A stretch of DNA of 64,000 nucleotides. Source: Calycina herbarum. Its lineage: Eukaryota; Ascomycota; Leotiomycetes; Helotiales; Pezizellaceae. How positions within the stretch are numbered: position 1 is the stretch's first letter; every line of letters begins with the position of its first letter. The position numbers were made by a program, and so were the translations under genes. Where the stretch lies: contig LLEY01000225.1 in NCBI GenBank assembly GCA_001414485.1, positions 17,669 to 81,668 on the forward strand. The letters run 5' to 3'. The notes beneath the pieces were generated by a model, which saw nothing but the letters and a program-made list of their open reading frames with translations, searched no databases and was not told the DNA's origin. This document shows, in pieces, positions 23,370 through 35,866 of the stretch.

Positions 23370-23759
23370 GGTGGAGAGCTGTGTTGTAGGGAAGGTATGC
23401 GTTTTGTTTTTTGGTAGAGGGGAGATCTATTTTTTTGGTGTTGATAAAGGTGGGACTGACAAGGCGGGATGGGATGCATGCAAGAAAGAGGCCGGAACGT
23501 GGGGTTAGCTCCAGGGTTGAGCTAGGGGGTGCCTTTTCGACATCGTCACTTCATCGCGATGCTATCTTCACATCATCACACCAGCCACCTCACTCATTAG
23601 ACGTCGCATTAAATTTACCGGGCCTTGGAATCGGGGGTTGCCATTATTGTAACCCCTTTTTGTTAGCGACACCACATCCACAACCCCAAGACCGACTTTA
23701 CCTACCCCGCTTCTTCATCGCACTCATAGTGCTGAAACCTCTCACTTATTTTCGCAATA

Positions 23760-24835
23760 ATGTCCAGCGCTCCAGGAAGGCGGCGCAATGGCGGAAGAGC
23801 CAATGCAGATGAGCGCCATGCAGAGAATACAATCTGGAGCAGCACACGAGAATCCATCCAAGGAGTCTCCCACTTCGAGAAGCGGGCAAAAGACCTCACC
23901 ATGCAGATATTCGCCCAAGAAGTTCGAATGCACGAGATACAAGCCTCGGGGAAAAGTAAGAAAATCAATTCTCATATGCTTAACCCCCTATTTCGAGATA
24001 TAAACTTACGATATATGGAATAGAACTTCCCATAGAAGAAATCGACGTCCTAGACATCATGTACCGCGAAATGGTCGAAATCGCAGACGACGAAAAAGCC
24101 GCCCTCGGAACAGCAGAAGACAAGGACAGCGCCCTGGGGAAAATCGACCTCCTCACCACATTAACGAAACACAACGAAGAAGAGGAGAAGAAAGAAAAGG
24201 CCTCTGTCTCTCTCTCCCGCGGTTCCACATCTCGCGATTCTCACTCCCGAACCGCAATAGAATACGACGGCCCCTCGGACTCCCCCGGCCCCTCCCCAGC
24301 AGACAACAGACAAGTGCGAAAATTGGGAGGGGGAGGACCACCTCGCACGGGGAGTCAACCACCTAGAAATCTCGATGTCATTATCCGAACCTCAGATAGT
24401 CATTCAGAGACGGCGGAACGAAGCGGGAATAAACCCAAAATCGTCTACGCCGTAAACGACGAAGTAGCATTCAAGCGCAAATCCGGCGATGAACATGATT
24501 GGATCCAAGGCGTCGTCACGCGCGTAATCGGGGAAGGAAAAAGTCGACGTTACGAAGTTCGCGACCCCTATCCGGATCCTAATACCGTGGAGACGACATA
24601 TAAATCGAGTGCGAGTCAGATGGTGCCTATTCCTGTTGCTTCGGCGCATTTGGGGGATTATGAACCTGGGAGACGGGTTTTGGCACTTTACCCGCAAACT
24701 TCTACTTTTTACCGAGCGGATGTTAGGAGGATGGTTGATGGGGGGGCGAAGGTTGAGTTACTTTTTGAGGAGGAGAGGGAGGGGGAGCAGGAAAAGATTG
24801 TTGCGAGACGATTTGTTTTGGATCACAGGGGATGA
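23760..24835 (+). CDS. SAGA-associated factor SGF29 (tandem Tudor)
   Basis: Exons 23,760-23,955 and 24,024-24,835 give 335 aa (intron 68 nt). The N-terminal half is helical with an acidic linker and a Ser/Pro-rich stretch. The C-terminal SGF29 tandem Tudor domain is clear: VNDEVAFKRK, WIQGVVTRVIGEG, YEVRDPYPDP, ASQMVPIP and RRVLALYPQTSTFYRADV. In the SAGA histone acetyltransferase module this domain binds H3K4me2/3. The aromatic YP...FY region that forms the methyl-lysine pocket is present. Confidence 0.92.
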
Positions 24836-25650
24836 TATGCTTGGGATTTTTTAACACACCATACATTTGCATGGGCCTTGGGAAAGACCCGAGTGGTGGC
24901 CAGATTCCAAAAGATGCTATCATGGAGTGGAACACGTCGTGGGATGAACCGTGCTCAAGTTTGCCAGAAAAACAGCATGGGCAGATTCACATTTGCCACA
25001 ACCCCGGCTCAACTCCTCTGTTGTCCTGAGCTTGTGGAGGTAGACTAGACTCCTTCTGTTTCTGGGGCCATGGGACACCTGGAATCTTGGGAGAAGTGTT
25101 CCGGCTAGGAAGTGGGAAGATGCTAGGGGATTCATGAGTTGACGGGCATCAGAAACTTGAGGGAAAGCTCTTTGGGATTGGCATCTTTGATTGATGGAGG
25201 TTGAGACTCTGTCCGGTAGAGTGCATAGCAAGAGCAGATGGTTGTATTATTACCTACTAGCTTCGGTGGTTTCATAAGCTGTGTTATGAATTGGCAAGAT
25301 TCGAAAGATTAATAGGGGGATTTCACGATATTTCAAACAACAGTAAATATATATTATTAACATTGGTTGGGAGTTTCCAACGTTACCGTCCCACGCCTAC
25401 CAAAATCAAAGACATCGAGCAATTCAAAAGCAGCAAAAACTTTTATTATGTCAACTAGGTGATTATCTCTCTGTCATCAAGTGAAAATGCCCCCCTTACA
25501 AAACACGCTATGGCTTTGCCAATTCCCACCAGCAAATACACACCTGGAGGTGTCGAAATTCGTGGCACTCATTGTCTTGATGAATCCAGAACAAGAACAA
25601 ATTATCAAGGTTAATTTTTCTAAAATTTTAACACAATATGAATTAATTTG
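24836..25650. other. Intergenic region, no gene seen
   Basis: Normal composition, with only short frames on both strands and no domain resemblance. It separates the conserved housekeeping block from the decayed accessory genes. Confidence 0.5.
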
Positions 25651-26678
25651 CTATAATTTTAGAAGAATAACTTGTTGTGCAGATTTTTCAGAAGAATCCA
25701 CTTTGTATGTGCCACGAATTGCTACCCTTTTAGTGATGCTCGCCCTGTTATGTATTAGAACTTGACTAGGTGAGATGGAATCCGAATTTACCTTGAAAGC
25801 AGTCCTTTGAGATCCCTCCACATCGTCCATTGCCTCACGTGCTTCCCATAGATCATCTCTGCAAACGTCCAAATGAGCTGCTCCAGCAACCAACGCATCA
25901 TACAAAACTGGCAGAGGATCGCTCGGATACTCTCCATTGATTCCCCATCTCAGCCATTGCTCATGACCCTTCGGAACATCCTCAAAAACAAGCTCGGGAA
26001 TACCTCGAAACATGGTGAATGGCTCAAGTACCTCGGGCTGAAGCGGATCTCGGAGTCAGTATTGTCTAGAAGTATGTTTGAGGAAGGGGGAACAGGATAT
26101 AAGGAGGTGTCTAAGGAGGAAGTGGTATCTCACTCCTCCTAAAACAACCCGAAAGGGGAAATAAAAACTCGGAAAACACCTACAACTTGTGAAGTTTCGC
26201 CATTACCATCGAGCCAGATATACAAGTAGTCCAACGACATTCCAGACAAGACGTCGACTACACGCCTCACGGTGGATTTTCCGACGTCAAACTCATAATA
26301 GTCCGATACCTGAATCTGAATGTCCATCTGCTTCATGTCCTGTAGCCGTGGTCCGAATTTGGCAGCCGCTTGTTTCCCAAAATGGTCGGATCCCCCACAA
26401 AACCATGCCATCTCTCGGTCGTCTTTCGTAATTATCCTCATACAGAAAATGTTCTCAGCGTAAAGTATAGTTCAGGCTTCAGTCAAAACTTGTCGGCATG
26501 TGCGAAGAATCTCTGGATACATCTCCTTCCCATAATAACTGCTTGAAGAGCTTGACTCTGGAATGGGTTCCTTGGAACATAGAAGAAGTCGATATATCAT
26601 CATTCGAAGCTCCAACGGAAGGGTGAGGAACTTTGATGAAGCCTTAAGACCACAAAGCGCCTGGCAATATGTTAGCAT
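25651..26678 (-). pseudogene. F-box/2EXR-like protein, disrupted
   Basis: The minus strand encodes FLTLPLELRMMIYRLLL, then YPEILRTCRQVLTEA, a typical F-box/2EXR-like N-terminus of fungal proteins. Next comes an in-frame TGA at 26,472-26,474 where this family has EAW (TGG to TGA). The frame then continues with TILYAENIFCMRII and on to DYLYIWLDGNG. A 146-nt intron (26,038-26,183) joins this in phase to PEVLEPFTMFRGIPELVFEDVP. The tail after about 25,780 looks random. One nonsense change is the only clear lesion in the core, so recent loss or an assembly error is possible. The true start may lie upstream in an unresolved exon. Confidence 0.55.
26038..26183 (-). repeat. Introner-like intron, copy B
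   Basis: 146 nt, GTAGGT ... CTTCAG, keeping phase 0 in the F-box-like gene. It is homologous over almost all its length to the CAP gene intron at 14,183-14,330, with small indels only. The host genes are unrelated. Confidence 0.7.
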
Positions 26679-27524
26679 ATGTGGTATCAGTTAGATACAA
26701 ACTCTAAACTTTTGTTCTTCCAAACTTTTCGCACATTACATTGTTGTGCCAAATGTCGGAAGAATAAGAGCGTAGGACTAGTTGTGGAACGTAGGAAAAT
26801 CCATACCTGAGTTGGGGTTCCTGATTCATCTCATCCTGGTTCTGGTCCCATCGTGGTCTTTCGATATGTGCCTTGTGTTTCTGGAGGATGTTGTGATGAA
26901 GATGTTTCACCTTTGGTGTTGTTTGCTAAGAATTTCAAAATTATAGCTAAGTATATATCTATATTTACTCTCTTCTTTATCTTTTACTTACTCTCTTTTC
27001 TCCACTTATTATCTCTCTTCTTATAGAAGCTAATACTACTCTCTACTTATAATTAATCTCTATAACTTTAATAAAAAGAGCTTTATAGATAGCTGGCACA
27101 AGAAGATGATTTGCGTCTTCTCTATGCTTTAGAGGGTTCTATCTTATTTACATTGATTTATATGCGTGGTTAATTCTTTCAAGTAATGCTGCCACTTTTT
27201 CTGTCTACCGGGAGGTAGTGCGCTACAGAGGAAAGAAAGGAAAATAAGCCGCTACCCTTTCCGCTGAACGAATAATTCTGAACTTCAAGACTTGTTTCGC
27301 CGTGAGGCTTGCGTGTCGCTTGTAAGAGCTGCATTGAGGAACCCGGTGAGGCTGTGGCTGGAAATGAAACCAGAGGACCGTCCCTCACTCAGCCTCGCTA
27401 TCATTGATAAAAGCTTCCAAGTAACCTGGAGAGTCTGTGATTCGAAAGGGTAGAATGCTTGAGGAATTTCTCGAGCGTGACACAGGGAACAAAGTTGTTG
27501 GCTCTAAACTTGTGATCGTTCGCA
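26679..27524. other. Intergenic, with an AT-rich patch at 26,940-27,100
   Basis: 26,940-27,100 has the TA-rich texture of RIP-mutated sequence (short TE relic). The rest is normal. A 68-codon frame at 26,704-26,910 has no recognisable domain; it might include an upstream exon of the F-box-like gene. Confidence 0.4.
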
Positions 27525-30452
27525 ATGAGCAGAATCAATATTCCCTTTGGAACCCGCATAGGAGGCGGGCCACAGTTAGACGAGGCGGCACCATTCGTAT
27601 GTTGTCAGATTTAACTACAATAGAAGTGCCCCATTTACTGAGTTTAATTAGGTCCCCGATGTTATCTGCGATCAATGTCTATCCATATTCGAGAGAGACT
27701 TCACCTGGTTACCATACGATCCAAACACACTCGACGTGGACACCGAGAATCCAATAGCCTGCCGACTCTGTGCTTTGTTAATCTCCAAATTTTACAACCC
27801 TGAAATATCACCCTCCTTGAATATTGAGTACGTCCTGAATACTCGCTGTGGCTACATGACCGGAGACCACGAAATCATGTTTCACCCTGTTTGGTCGACG
27901 TTCTGGATGGGCGACGTGGTAAGACTTGGACTTCAAGAGATGAATCCAACACCAGGTATGTTAGTAGCATCTCAAAGCAGTTCATGGGTCATCATTTCTT
28001 CCCCTAGATGAAGATTACGATATTCCCCATGATGCACTTCGAATCCACTCTATCTTCTTCTACCCGATCCAACGAAAGCATGTGACAAGCAGCGAGCTGG
28101 TTCAAAGAATATTGTGAGAAACACGAATGCAATTCCACACTCTCAAAGTCAAACTTCATGCCATCTCGTCTGATCGAGATTTTGGGGCCCGATATTGGCT
28201 TGTTGAGCATACGGCTTCGGGACAAGTTAAGTTTGCCAACACAGGTCAACTACGCGACTCTAAGTCATTGCTGGGGAACTAACATGCCCTTCAAACTTAC
28301 TTTGGAGAATCTAGACGCGTGTAGAGAAAGCATCGCATTGCACAACTTGACCAAAGTGTTTCAAGATGCATTGCGATTTACATATCGCTCGGGCATTCAA
28401 TACCTTTGGATCGACTCCTTGTGTAAGTGTATCTTGCAAAGTCATCGTTCCAGTACTTATCCATGCTAGGTATTGTTCAAAACTCGCTTAAAGATTGGAC
28501 ATTTGAGTCTTCGCACATGGGAGCTATTTATCGTCACGGTATCCTCAATATTGCCGTCACTGGTTTTGCGGATGGAGAAAGTGTACTTTTTGTCGAGGGC
28601 GATCCCAACCTCCTTATCCCAATTGCTGTCAATCTGGAGATCGATCAATATGTATTAATTGATCCTCAATCAAATGGCAACCGGCAGTAGGTGGCAAGGA
28701 AGGGAAACTACTATCTTGTTGACTCAGATACATGGAATAATGGCGTTGATGAATCCCCCTTGTGTAGAAGAGGGTGGGTAGCCCAGGAACGAGCACTTTC
28801 CGTTCGGACACCGCACTTTGGAAGGCATCAGGTATTCTGGAAATGTATGTGCAGAAACGCGAGTGAAGCCTTTCCAAAGGGCCTTCAGATGGGCACGATC
28901 ATCCAAGATCCTAAAGTTTTCCTGAGTGCCAGAGGCATGAATAAAGAAAAGAGACTAGACCGACTTCTGTCAATTCGAGACTGGGTTCTGAAAACTCGGA
29001 TTGCTTCGATTGAGTACGAAAAGACCGTCTCTGAATATGGTCAACTAATATACTCTAGTGACGACGAAGCTGAAACCGATCTCACGAGCGACAAAATGTT
29101 TGCAAGACAGATAAAGGCTGTTCAGACGAATGGCTCACAGCCCAAGGGTGAAAATAGCGAGTCCGAGTCAGATTCTGAGGGAAATTATGGGCCTAAATAT
29201 TCATCCTCCAGACGGCTGAGACGGCCCAAGGTACGCAAAATATCAATGAAAGAGATTGATTTGGCTCCAAAGGACTTCGAAGGATGCGATATCAACATTC
29301 TTGATGACCTCGACATCAGGGGTTGGGGAAAGTTTAAGCTGAAATTAGATGGGTTTAGTCAGGGCTCTGAACACCTGTCCGTGCTCCAAGTCAGAGGCAT
29401 AGCATTGGAGCAAAAAAAACGGCTTACAGTGGTAGAAATCCACACCCAATGTGCATTGACATTCTCAAAAGACAGTAGGTGTTCTCCGAGTTCTTTCTCC
29501 AAATCAAGATTATTGAGACATGTTTCCTCCTCGGGCATGTTCTATTCCAATTTTGATACTCGGAATTCGCACTTCAAAGAGCAATACTAACTCCGAGACC
29601 TTTGTCTAGAGCTCTTTGCGATCTCCGGTATGGCAAGAGAACTGAGCAAAGATATGAACTGTGTCTACTTGGTTAGCCTTTGGAGAAGAGACTTGGAACA
29701 TCAACTTTTGTGGAAAGTAATAGATGTCCACCCGGCAACTAATAAAGGGGACATGAGGGGTCCTTTATGGTCTTGGGCTTAAATTGATGGTGCTATCAAG
29801 ATTCAAGAATGCAGTGGATAATTTTTCCACCAGTGAGTAGTCCTCCGATCCTGTTGGTTCACCACTGATCTGATGAAGGGTGGCTGGAGACATCACCTGG
29901 CTATCAAAAGTAGACTTGGCCCGTGTTCGTCTCGCCAGAAAGGATGAATTTGGGCAGGTTCGTTCCGGAATCTTGCATATAACTGGACGCCTCGGCGTTT
30001 TCAAGATCTACAAGGAGACGACTGGGAGTCCAGATGCTGGTGATGGGGATCTTATTCAGACCAAACGGCATATCGAGGCGTCCTGGGACACGAAAGAAAT
30101 CGAACAAACCTTCGGCAAGTCTCAAAGGAATACCAGCCTGCGGCGCTACTCCAGATACGGCACCGACCGAGGACCAAGTTTGAAAGGCGACCCCCTGGAT
30201 GTATTCTAGCTGCCAGTCAGGATAATGGAAGCTGACTCCGATGGAAGTGACGTCGAGCGGCCAATACTCACTGGTCTTGTTCTCTTACCGACAGGAAAAA
30301 AGAGACAATTTTCAAGAGTTAAGCAGTTTGAATTATGCGAGCACAGAGGTCGCAAAGAAATCGAAACCTTGACGGAGACGACGAGGATTTTAGACCCTCG
30401 TTTTTTTGTGTCTCGGCATAAGTATGGAGAATATAGTATCGCTGTTATCTAA
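27525..30452 (+). pseudogene. HET-domain protein, decayed
   Basis: An ATG at 27,525 and plausible introns at 27,597-27,651, 27,956-28,007 and 28,423-28,469 give a HET architecture. VPDVICDQC and ACRLCALLI are N-terminal Cys motifs. YATLSHCWGT, YLWIDSLCIVQNS and MGAIYRHGILNIAVTG form the HET core, followed by SPLCRRGWVAQERALS. A frameshift near 28,080-28,100 separates the N-terminus from ASWFKEYCEKH. An in-frame TAG sits at 28,688-28,690. An acidic Ser/Glu insert (about 29,040-29,240), a stop at 29,588 and WSWA-stop-IDG near 29,770-29,790 follow. FGQVRSGILHITGRL (about 29,950) is the usual C-terminal motif. HET proteins trigger incompatibility cell death; this copy cannot encode a full protein. 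Confidence 0.65.
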
Positions 30453-31072
30453 TTTCTCGTCGTTAACATTTTTAGAGTTATTAGCCTCGAATAGAAGGGG
30501 CGGTTGAGCTTGAGCTCTAGAAGGGGTTCTAGTGGGATTATTCTATAGAACCCGCCTCTGGAGTCTTCGGGGACTATGGAAATAAAAGTCTAGAACATAT
30601 GATTGTTCTAGCGAACAAATACACGTAATGTTTGAGGTGGGAAATTAGAGAATGAACAAAGGTTAACTGCTATTTCTAGATCTTACTGAGTATTCATTCA
30701 CTTGATATAGTGATTCCGATCTAAGTCACGTTTTTGGAATTCTATTGAACCTATACTCCATCCACTCTGGAACAATCATTATACTAAATAAAAGGACATA
30801 GAGTCCCCCGGAATATTGGCCTGGAAGGTAGCTTCTAGGGAACCCCACATCTCTGCTTGACCGAGTGGAATTTTGGCAAGGGGTTGGATACTTCGTTTAA
30901 TTTGAAGGGGGTTTGTTTTTATGTGATATGCATTGGAAAGAAATTATGAATCAAGTAAACATAGTTGTATTGTTGGTGAGGAGTAGGGTCTAAGATCATA
31001 ACTATATACAGGTATAGTCGCTCCTTTTCTAACGATGGCAAACTAAATCGCGGAAGAAATAGTTGATACGCT
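30453..31072. other. Intergenic, no gene seen
   Basis: This is the 3' flank shared by the converging HET remnant and metalloprotease gene. There are no frames of note. Confidence 0.5.
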
Positions 31073-32736
31073 CTATAGAACTGGTCGTCCCGGTGGCAAT
31101 GTAGTGGTCCCGAAGGTAGTTGTAAGGTTCCAAACTGAGCAGTGAGACCGGATCTGACCTCCAAATTTTTCCGCTCTGCTGTTCGTGTTGCAATTATTGA
31201 GTGCAATTCCAAATATAGCATTACATTCATCCTCCTGAATAATATATCCCGTTTTCTTATGGCAAGCTGGATCTTTCGAAATCAATAGCCAAGCACTGTT
31301 GTCAATCTGAGGCTTTGCATCGCCAGCAAAACAGCCCATAGGATGATAATTTTGGGTCTCATTCACTAAACGTCCCGCTACTGTTTTGCAGTAGACAGGA
31401 ATCTTTTTGGTCATATACTGCTCTGTGGTGGATGGTTTGTAAGATGGTGTTCCAGCACATATCACCGGCGGTGGCGGTAGAGATGGGATGACGTAGTTTA
31501 CATCGCTGTCGCTCACGTATTCTGAATTCGGTATGATGGCATTATCTTCCGGTATACCGGGATGCACACCATTGATATCTTTCCAGAACATCGCTTAAAT
31601 CGGGGTCAGCAGAAGATATCATAGAGGGCAAAGACACCGTAAGGTTGTTTACATACAAGAAGCAAATTGGGCATAGTTGTCTGGATTTTTACTTGTTACA
31701 GCGGCTCCATAAATTTCAGCTGTCTTCTTGCAGTCCTTTGTACCATAGATACGTTTCCCCGAAGAGCCCTCGAAAAGCTCATCTACCACTATCACCATGT
31801 TTTATTAGCAATTCTGAGTTGATATCAAGAACCCAGGGGGGTATATATGCTGCTTACAATGTGGTCGTGCGTTTTTCCCGGTGCCCGTGATCTCTAAGGT
31901 ATGTAGCATTTCGTGAATCAGTGTCCCCCCGCTCGCTAGTTTGCCAATAGCGGAGATCGCCTTTTTTCTTTTGGTCATTTCCATACGCGTCATGCGCCTC
32001 GTCGATATTCACTTGAGTAAAAAATGCACCGCAGCAGTGTATTGTTGATTTGTTCCAAAACCAGCTTCTTGTGTTGTTAGCATAACACATTATTCCACTG
32101 TGTGAGCTTATTAGCACCGCTTGTTAAACTATACAGTCTAAGACATACCGAGGGTCTTTGCCAATATGATTTCCACAAGCATTGTAAGTATCTTCGCCTA
32201 TTGTAGTAAAGGTTAACGATTTTCTGGGAAATCTGGATAAATCAACCTTACAACTTAAGACCTAGCAGAACAATTAGATATGAAAGAGATAGGGGATCCG
32301 TATTACTCACAATGTGAGGATCGAATCCCCAAGAGGGTGTATCCCATTCTGAGATAGCAGCAATGTTTGCTAAGTAACATTAGCCAAACAGCGTTTAAAA
32401 TATTACAGGAGACACGTTACCAACAACATCATTCTTATACCTGTCTTCTTCAATATTTCTCCCAAAATACAGAGATGCGGCATCATCACCGAGATCTGGC
32501 CAATTTCTAGCTCCACTGGCTATATGAATAGCATCTCCATACGCATCCTTGAAAAATTCTCCTCCATTAGCGAAATTCTTGTTGTCGAGTTTTTCCCCAA
32601 AACATGTGTTATCGATAGAAAAGAATGATGTAGCGCCAATAGGAGTACCAAGATCACCAAGCTTATTTAAAGGGTGAGAAGGATCGGTGGAGGCTTGTAT
32701 AACGACGTTGGGAACTAGTGCTGAAGTACGGGGCAA
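31073..32736 (-). pseudogene. Secreted zinc metalloprotease-like protein with a frameshift
   Basis: Several exons can be assembled on the minus strand. The first covers MPRTSALVPNVVIQASTD to LYFGRNIEEDRYKNDVV (32,736 to ~32,420). Then come TIGEDTYNACGNHIGKDPR, SGIMCYANNTRSWFWNK, an exon ending at 31,858, exon 31,788-31,657 (VDELFEGSSGKRIYGTKDC) and exon 31,593-31,073 (Cys-rich tail). The zinc site TLIHEMLHTLEITGTG (HExxH) resembles the lysine-specific metallo-endopeptidase/M35-like fungal proteases. It lies in a different frame from the upstream half of its exon; the shift maps near a G6 run at 31,925-31,930. A 50-nt GT-AG stretch there does not repair the frame. A hydrophobic, signal-like stretch (KTIYFLTITPSLYQA) lies in frame upstream of 32,736, but no in-frame ATG precedes it. 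Confidence 0.55.
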
Positions 32737-33863
32737 TACATGTCTCGCTTGGTACAGGCTTGGGGTAATCGTTAAAAAATAAATAGTTTTGAAGAAAATC
32801 TTCTCTCTGCTCTTCGCTTCGCGAAGAAAGTGATGAATGAATATAGATAATGAATTTTTGTCTTGGGATTTCTGATTGGTATGAGGTACAAGAGAGGTGG
32901 AACATGTATGGCTTTCAAATAATTCTTAAGATAATAAGCAGACTTATAGATAAAAGAGACACAAGATACAACAAGAACGACTTGATATCACTTTGAAATA
33001 CCCAACACACAGCCTCTTCCAAGAGCGCAAAAAACGGCCGATTCAATTGAAATACATGTTGGACAAGCGTTTATTACATCAATACATCCAGAGATAATGA
33101 CCCACGTATACACACCTTGGGGGTAGTATGGCCTCAGCTTCCTTAATAAACAACACCGACCATATCATTTTACAGCTGAGGTTTTTTGAAACCAAGGATG
33201 GTGAATGCACTGCTCTCTGCCAACTAGTTTAACAGATATGCTGCTTCAAACGGCACCGGAAAGGTAACAAGCCATCCTATCTCGGAATTGCTAGCTCGTT
33301 TAGGGATTTTGTACTGATCAAGAAGTTCAAGACCTTTGGAGCACCTTACTATAAAAAGATGCAAACTTTCAAGAAAACTTAACCTCTCAATTGAGCGTAT
33401 GAAGTAATTTCACATTATCAGAAACTCCCTCCAAGTTCAAGAATCAAAACCTATGGCTACCTAAAATAATCTCCCCTTTCACGTAAATGTAATGTTGGCA
33501 GGCAATGGTCATCCGGTAAGGATTAATGCATCCAAGAGGTAGCAGTGGGTTAGCCGCTGGGATTTTGAGAACGCCTAACTTGGGCGCAAGAAAATTCTCG
33601 TAAAAGTTCATGTTGGTGACTGACAAGCAAGCAATCTCCACTGCCAATAGATTAAGCGCTAGACCGGACTGTTGGTCATCAATCCTTCAGTTGGTGAGAG
33701 TTGGTGTTTCGCTTAGCAGTAGCGTCATCCTTGAAACAATATCATTCCTACAACAACCACAGTTGCGCCCCTTTCCAACAAGTCTCCGAAAAGAACTTCC
33801 ACAATTGTTTATTCGTTCTTTCATCACGTGTGGAGACTTTCGACACAAGTTGTGGCTTTAAGC
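32737..33863. other. Region without assignable gene
   Basis: It may contain the missing 5' exon of the metalloprotease. Short frames (33,444-33,647, 33,610-33,861) have no domain features. Confidence 0.4.
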
Positions 33864-35198
33864 ATGCAAATCTCACTCTTTTCTTTCTGCATTGTGCCTA
33901 CATTGATATCACTTGTGCAGAATGGCATTTCAATGTCAGTCTGCCACGAATGTCGGCCTGTTGATCTTCAACGATCTCCTGGCATTGGAATTGATATTAC
34001 ACTCTCTTATATGTAAGGTCTCTTGAAAAAGAAACTCAGTACTTCGAACTAAAAACACTAGGACTACTGCAATCAAGTTTAAAAACCACACAATCATCGA
34101 TGTCGCAAAAATTCCTGGGTCACGAGAGTATATTCAAGCAATGCGAGTCTTATTCGAGGAGACTGAAAAGGATGACAACGGAAGGCCAACATTGATGTAT
34201 GCCAACATCCTCTCTATCTCTATTTTAACCTTTTAACATGGTCCCTTAGGAAACCGCTCCCATATGTCCCTGTTGCTAGAAAGATTTATTTTGAAGACCT
34301 GTTATTTACCCCGTCACTCGTCCCTTCTTTCGTTATACAAGTCCTTCGGTACTACATTCCATCGCTTCGCCATCCGGTACCAATCGAAACAGACCAAATT
34401 GTTTTAGCAGTGATGAAGATGATGATAGACCTGAAAATCCAAATCGAGTCTATACACAAACTTTCGTATCCTCTAGTCTTTTTGTCGATCCCCGATATGT
34501 TCGTCAAGTCACGCCGTTTCGCGGACGAGCGATTTGAAAAAGCTGCTCAAGCTGCGGGATTTGAGCCTTTTAGGGGGGGTCAAGGATCCTCGAGGTCCGC
34601 CTTGGACTATTACAAAATAGAGGATTGCGACGAAGATTATGTAGACCCGTCATCTCCATATTCTTGCCTGCCTTCAGTCGGAAGAATTGATGATGTGTTG
34701 ACAATCTCGTTCGCTGGGACAAATTTAGGTTTCACTTTACACTCTAGGTGGAATAAATCCCACCGCGTGATGGATGGGGTAGTGTGGCCTGAGAAACAAG
34801 AGGTAGACTTTGAACTTGTGTTTCATTCGGATTTACGTATCGAGGATCCTCAGATGTTTTGGGAGAAAATCCAAAAAACCATTGAATTAGTGATTGGTAA
34901 CCATAAGCTGGATCGGGTTATTCTCCTTGGAGATTTTGCAAAGGAGGTCGAGTTCAGAAGGACTGTCCGAGATACCCTTCATAATCTTGGTCACTATACG
35001 GCATCGAAGGAAATTTCGGTCCCGGGAACTGCAATGGATTTTGATGAGAGTTTATATGCAGCTGCGAGGGGAGCTGCAAATGTGGCACGACGAGGTATGA
35101 TTCATGGGTTTGTTGCATGTATAATTCCCGATTGGTGTGAAAGAGTTGAGGAGATTCCAATGGGACTGGATACTGATGAACTAAAAATGGAGCTTTGA
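33864..35198 (+). CDS. Hsp70/actin-fold-like hypothetical protein
   Basis: Exons 33,864-34,012, 34,062-34,196 and 34,250-35,198 (introns 49 and 53 nt) give 410 aa. GIGIDITLSYMTTAIKF resembles the phosphate-1 motif of the actin/Hsp70 ATPase fold (GIDLGTTYS). Near the C-terminus, DRVILLGDFAKEVEFRRTVRD and ESLYAAARGAANVARRGM match the adenosine-motif region (VxLxGxxx...A..GAA). The catalytic residues are poorly conserved, so ATP binding is uncertain. Fungal genomes hold many such Hsp70-like hypotheticals, often next to HET genes as here. An upstream in-frame ATG at 33,828 would add 12 residues. It is the only intact gene between 25.6 and 42.1 kb. Confidence 0.6.
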
Positions 35199-35866
35199 AA
35201 AAACTGGATTCGTCTTTTGGTTCATCTTGAAAAGAAGTTACCACTGAGATCTAGAAGGTGTTTCATGGTTTATGTTCATGTGTTTTTAGAAAATTCATAT
35301 TCAACTATTCAATCACGTTCTAGGATGTCACGTTTATACTAATTATTAGAACCAACTTACCTATATGAACCTACGAACTTCACATTCTTTCTAGGTTCAA
35401 TTCATGTAGGTCGCAAATCTAAAATTTAATTCATTTAAGCGATATTTCATGAACTTCATATAGTTCAAGTTCATGTGACTGCAGTCTAATCTAACTCAGC
35501 TGAATTGCTCTCAAAGTCAGCCCCATCTTATCAACAGAGAGAACTACAAACATTGCTGAAGGTACAGTACTAGTTAACAGCTATTAAGCGATTTGTGCAA
35601 CCCCACTAAAAAACGCCATTTTGCCTAGTTTAGAAAGACATAGAGATACTGCGCCTCTGAACCAAATTCTCTATATTTAATTTTCTGAGTTCTTTCGAGT
35701 ATTATTAATCTTTTGGATAACTAGAATTCTCGATTAAGGAAGGTAGGCTTATAGAGTAGAAGTGCGCGCGCGAACTAAGGAATTTTTGGTTGAAAATCAC
35801 GATATCTATATATAGAACCCACGCTTTTCTGATTTACTCTACTTTAAGGTGCTATATGTAGACTGA
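35199..35866. other. Intergenic, with small inverted repeat
   Basis: CATGAACTT and AAGTTCATG form a 9-bp stem around 35,447-35,475, and the surrounding 35,340-35,480 repeats TTCATGTAG/GAACTT words. There is no gene. Confidence 0.35.

Noticed and set aside
25481..25765. 94-codon plus frame with hydrophobic C-terminus
   Set aside because: It overlaps the tail of the F-box-like remnant and shows no motif; codon context looks random.
28651..28690. A 40-nt intron removing the TAG at 28,688 in the HET gene
   Set aside because: Too short and it shifts the frame, so the stop is treated as real.
31929..31983. A 50-nt GT-AG intron as explanation for the metalloprotease frame break
   Set aside because: Its length leaves the wrong phase; a length of 1 modulo 3 would be needed.
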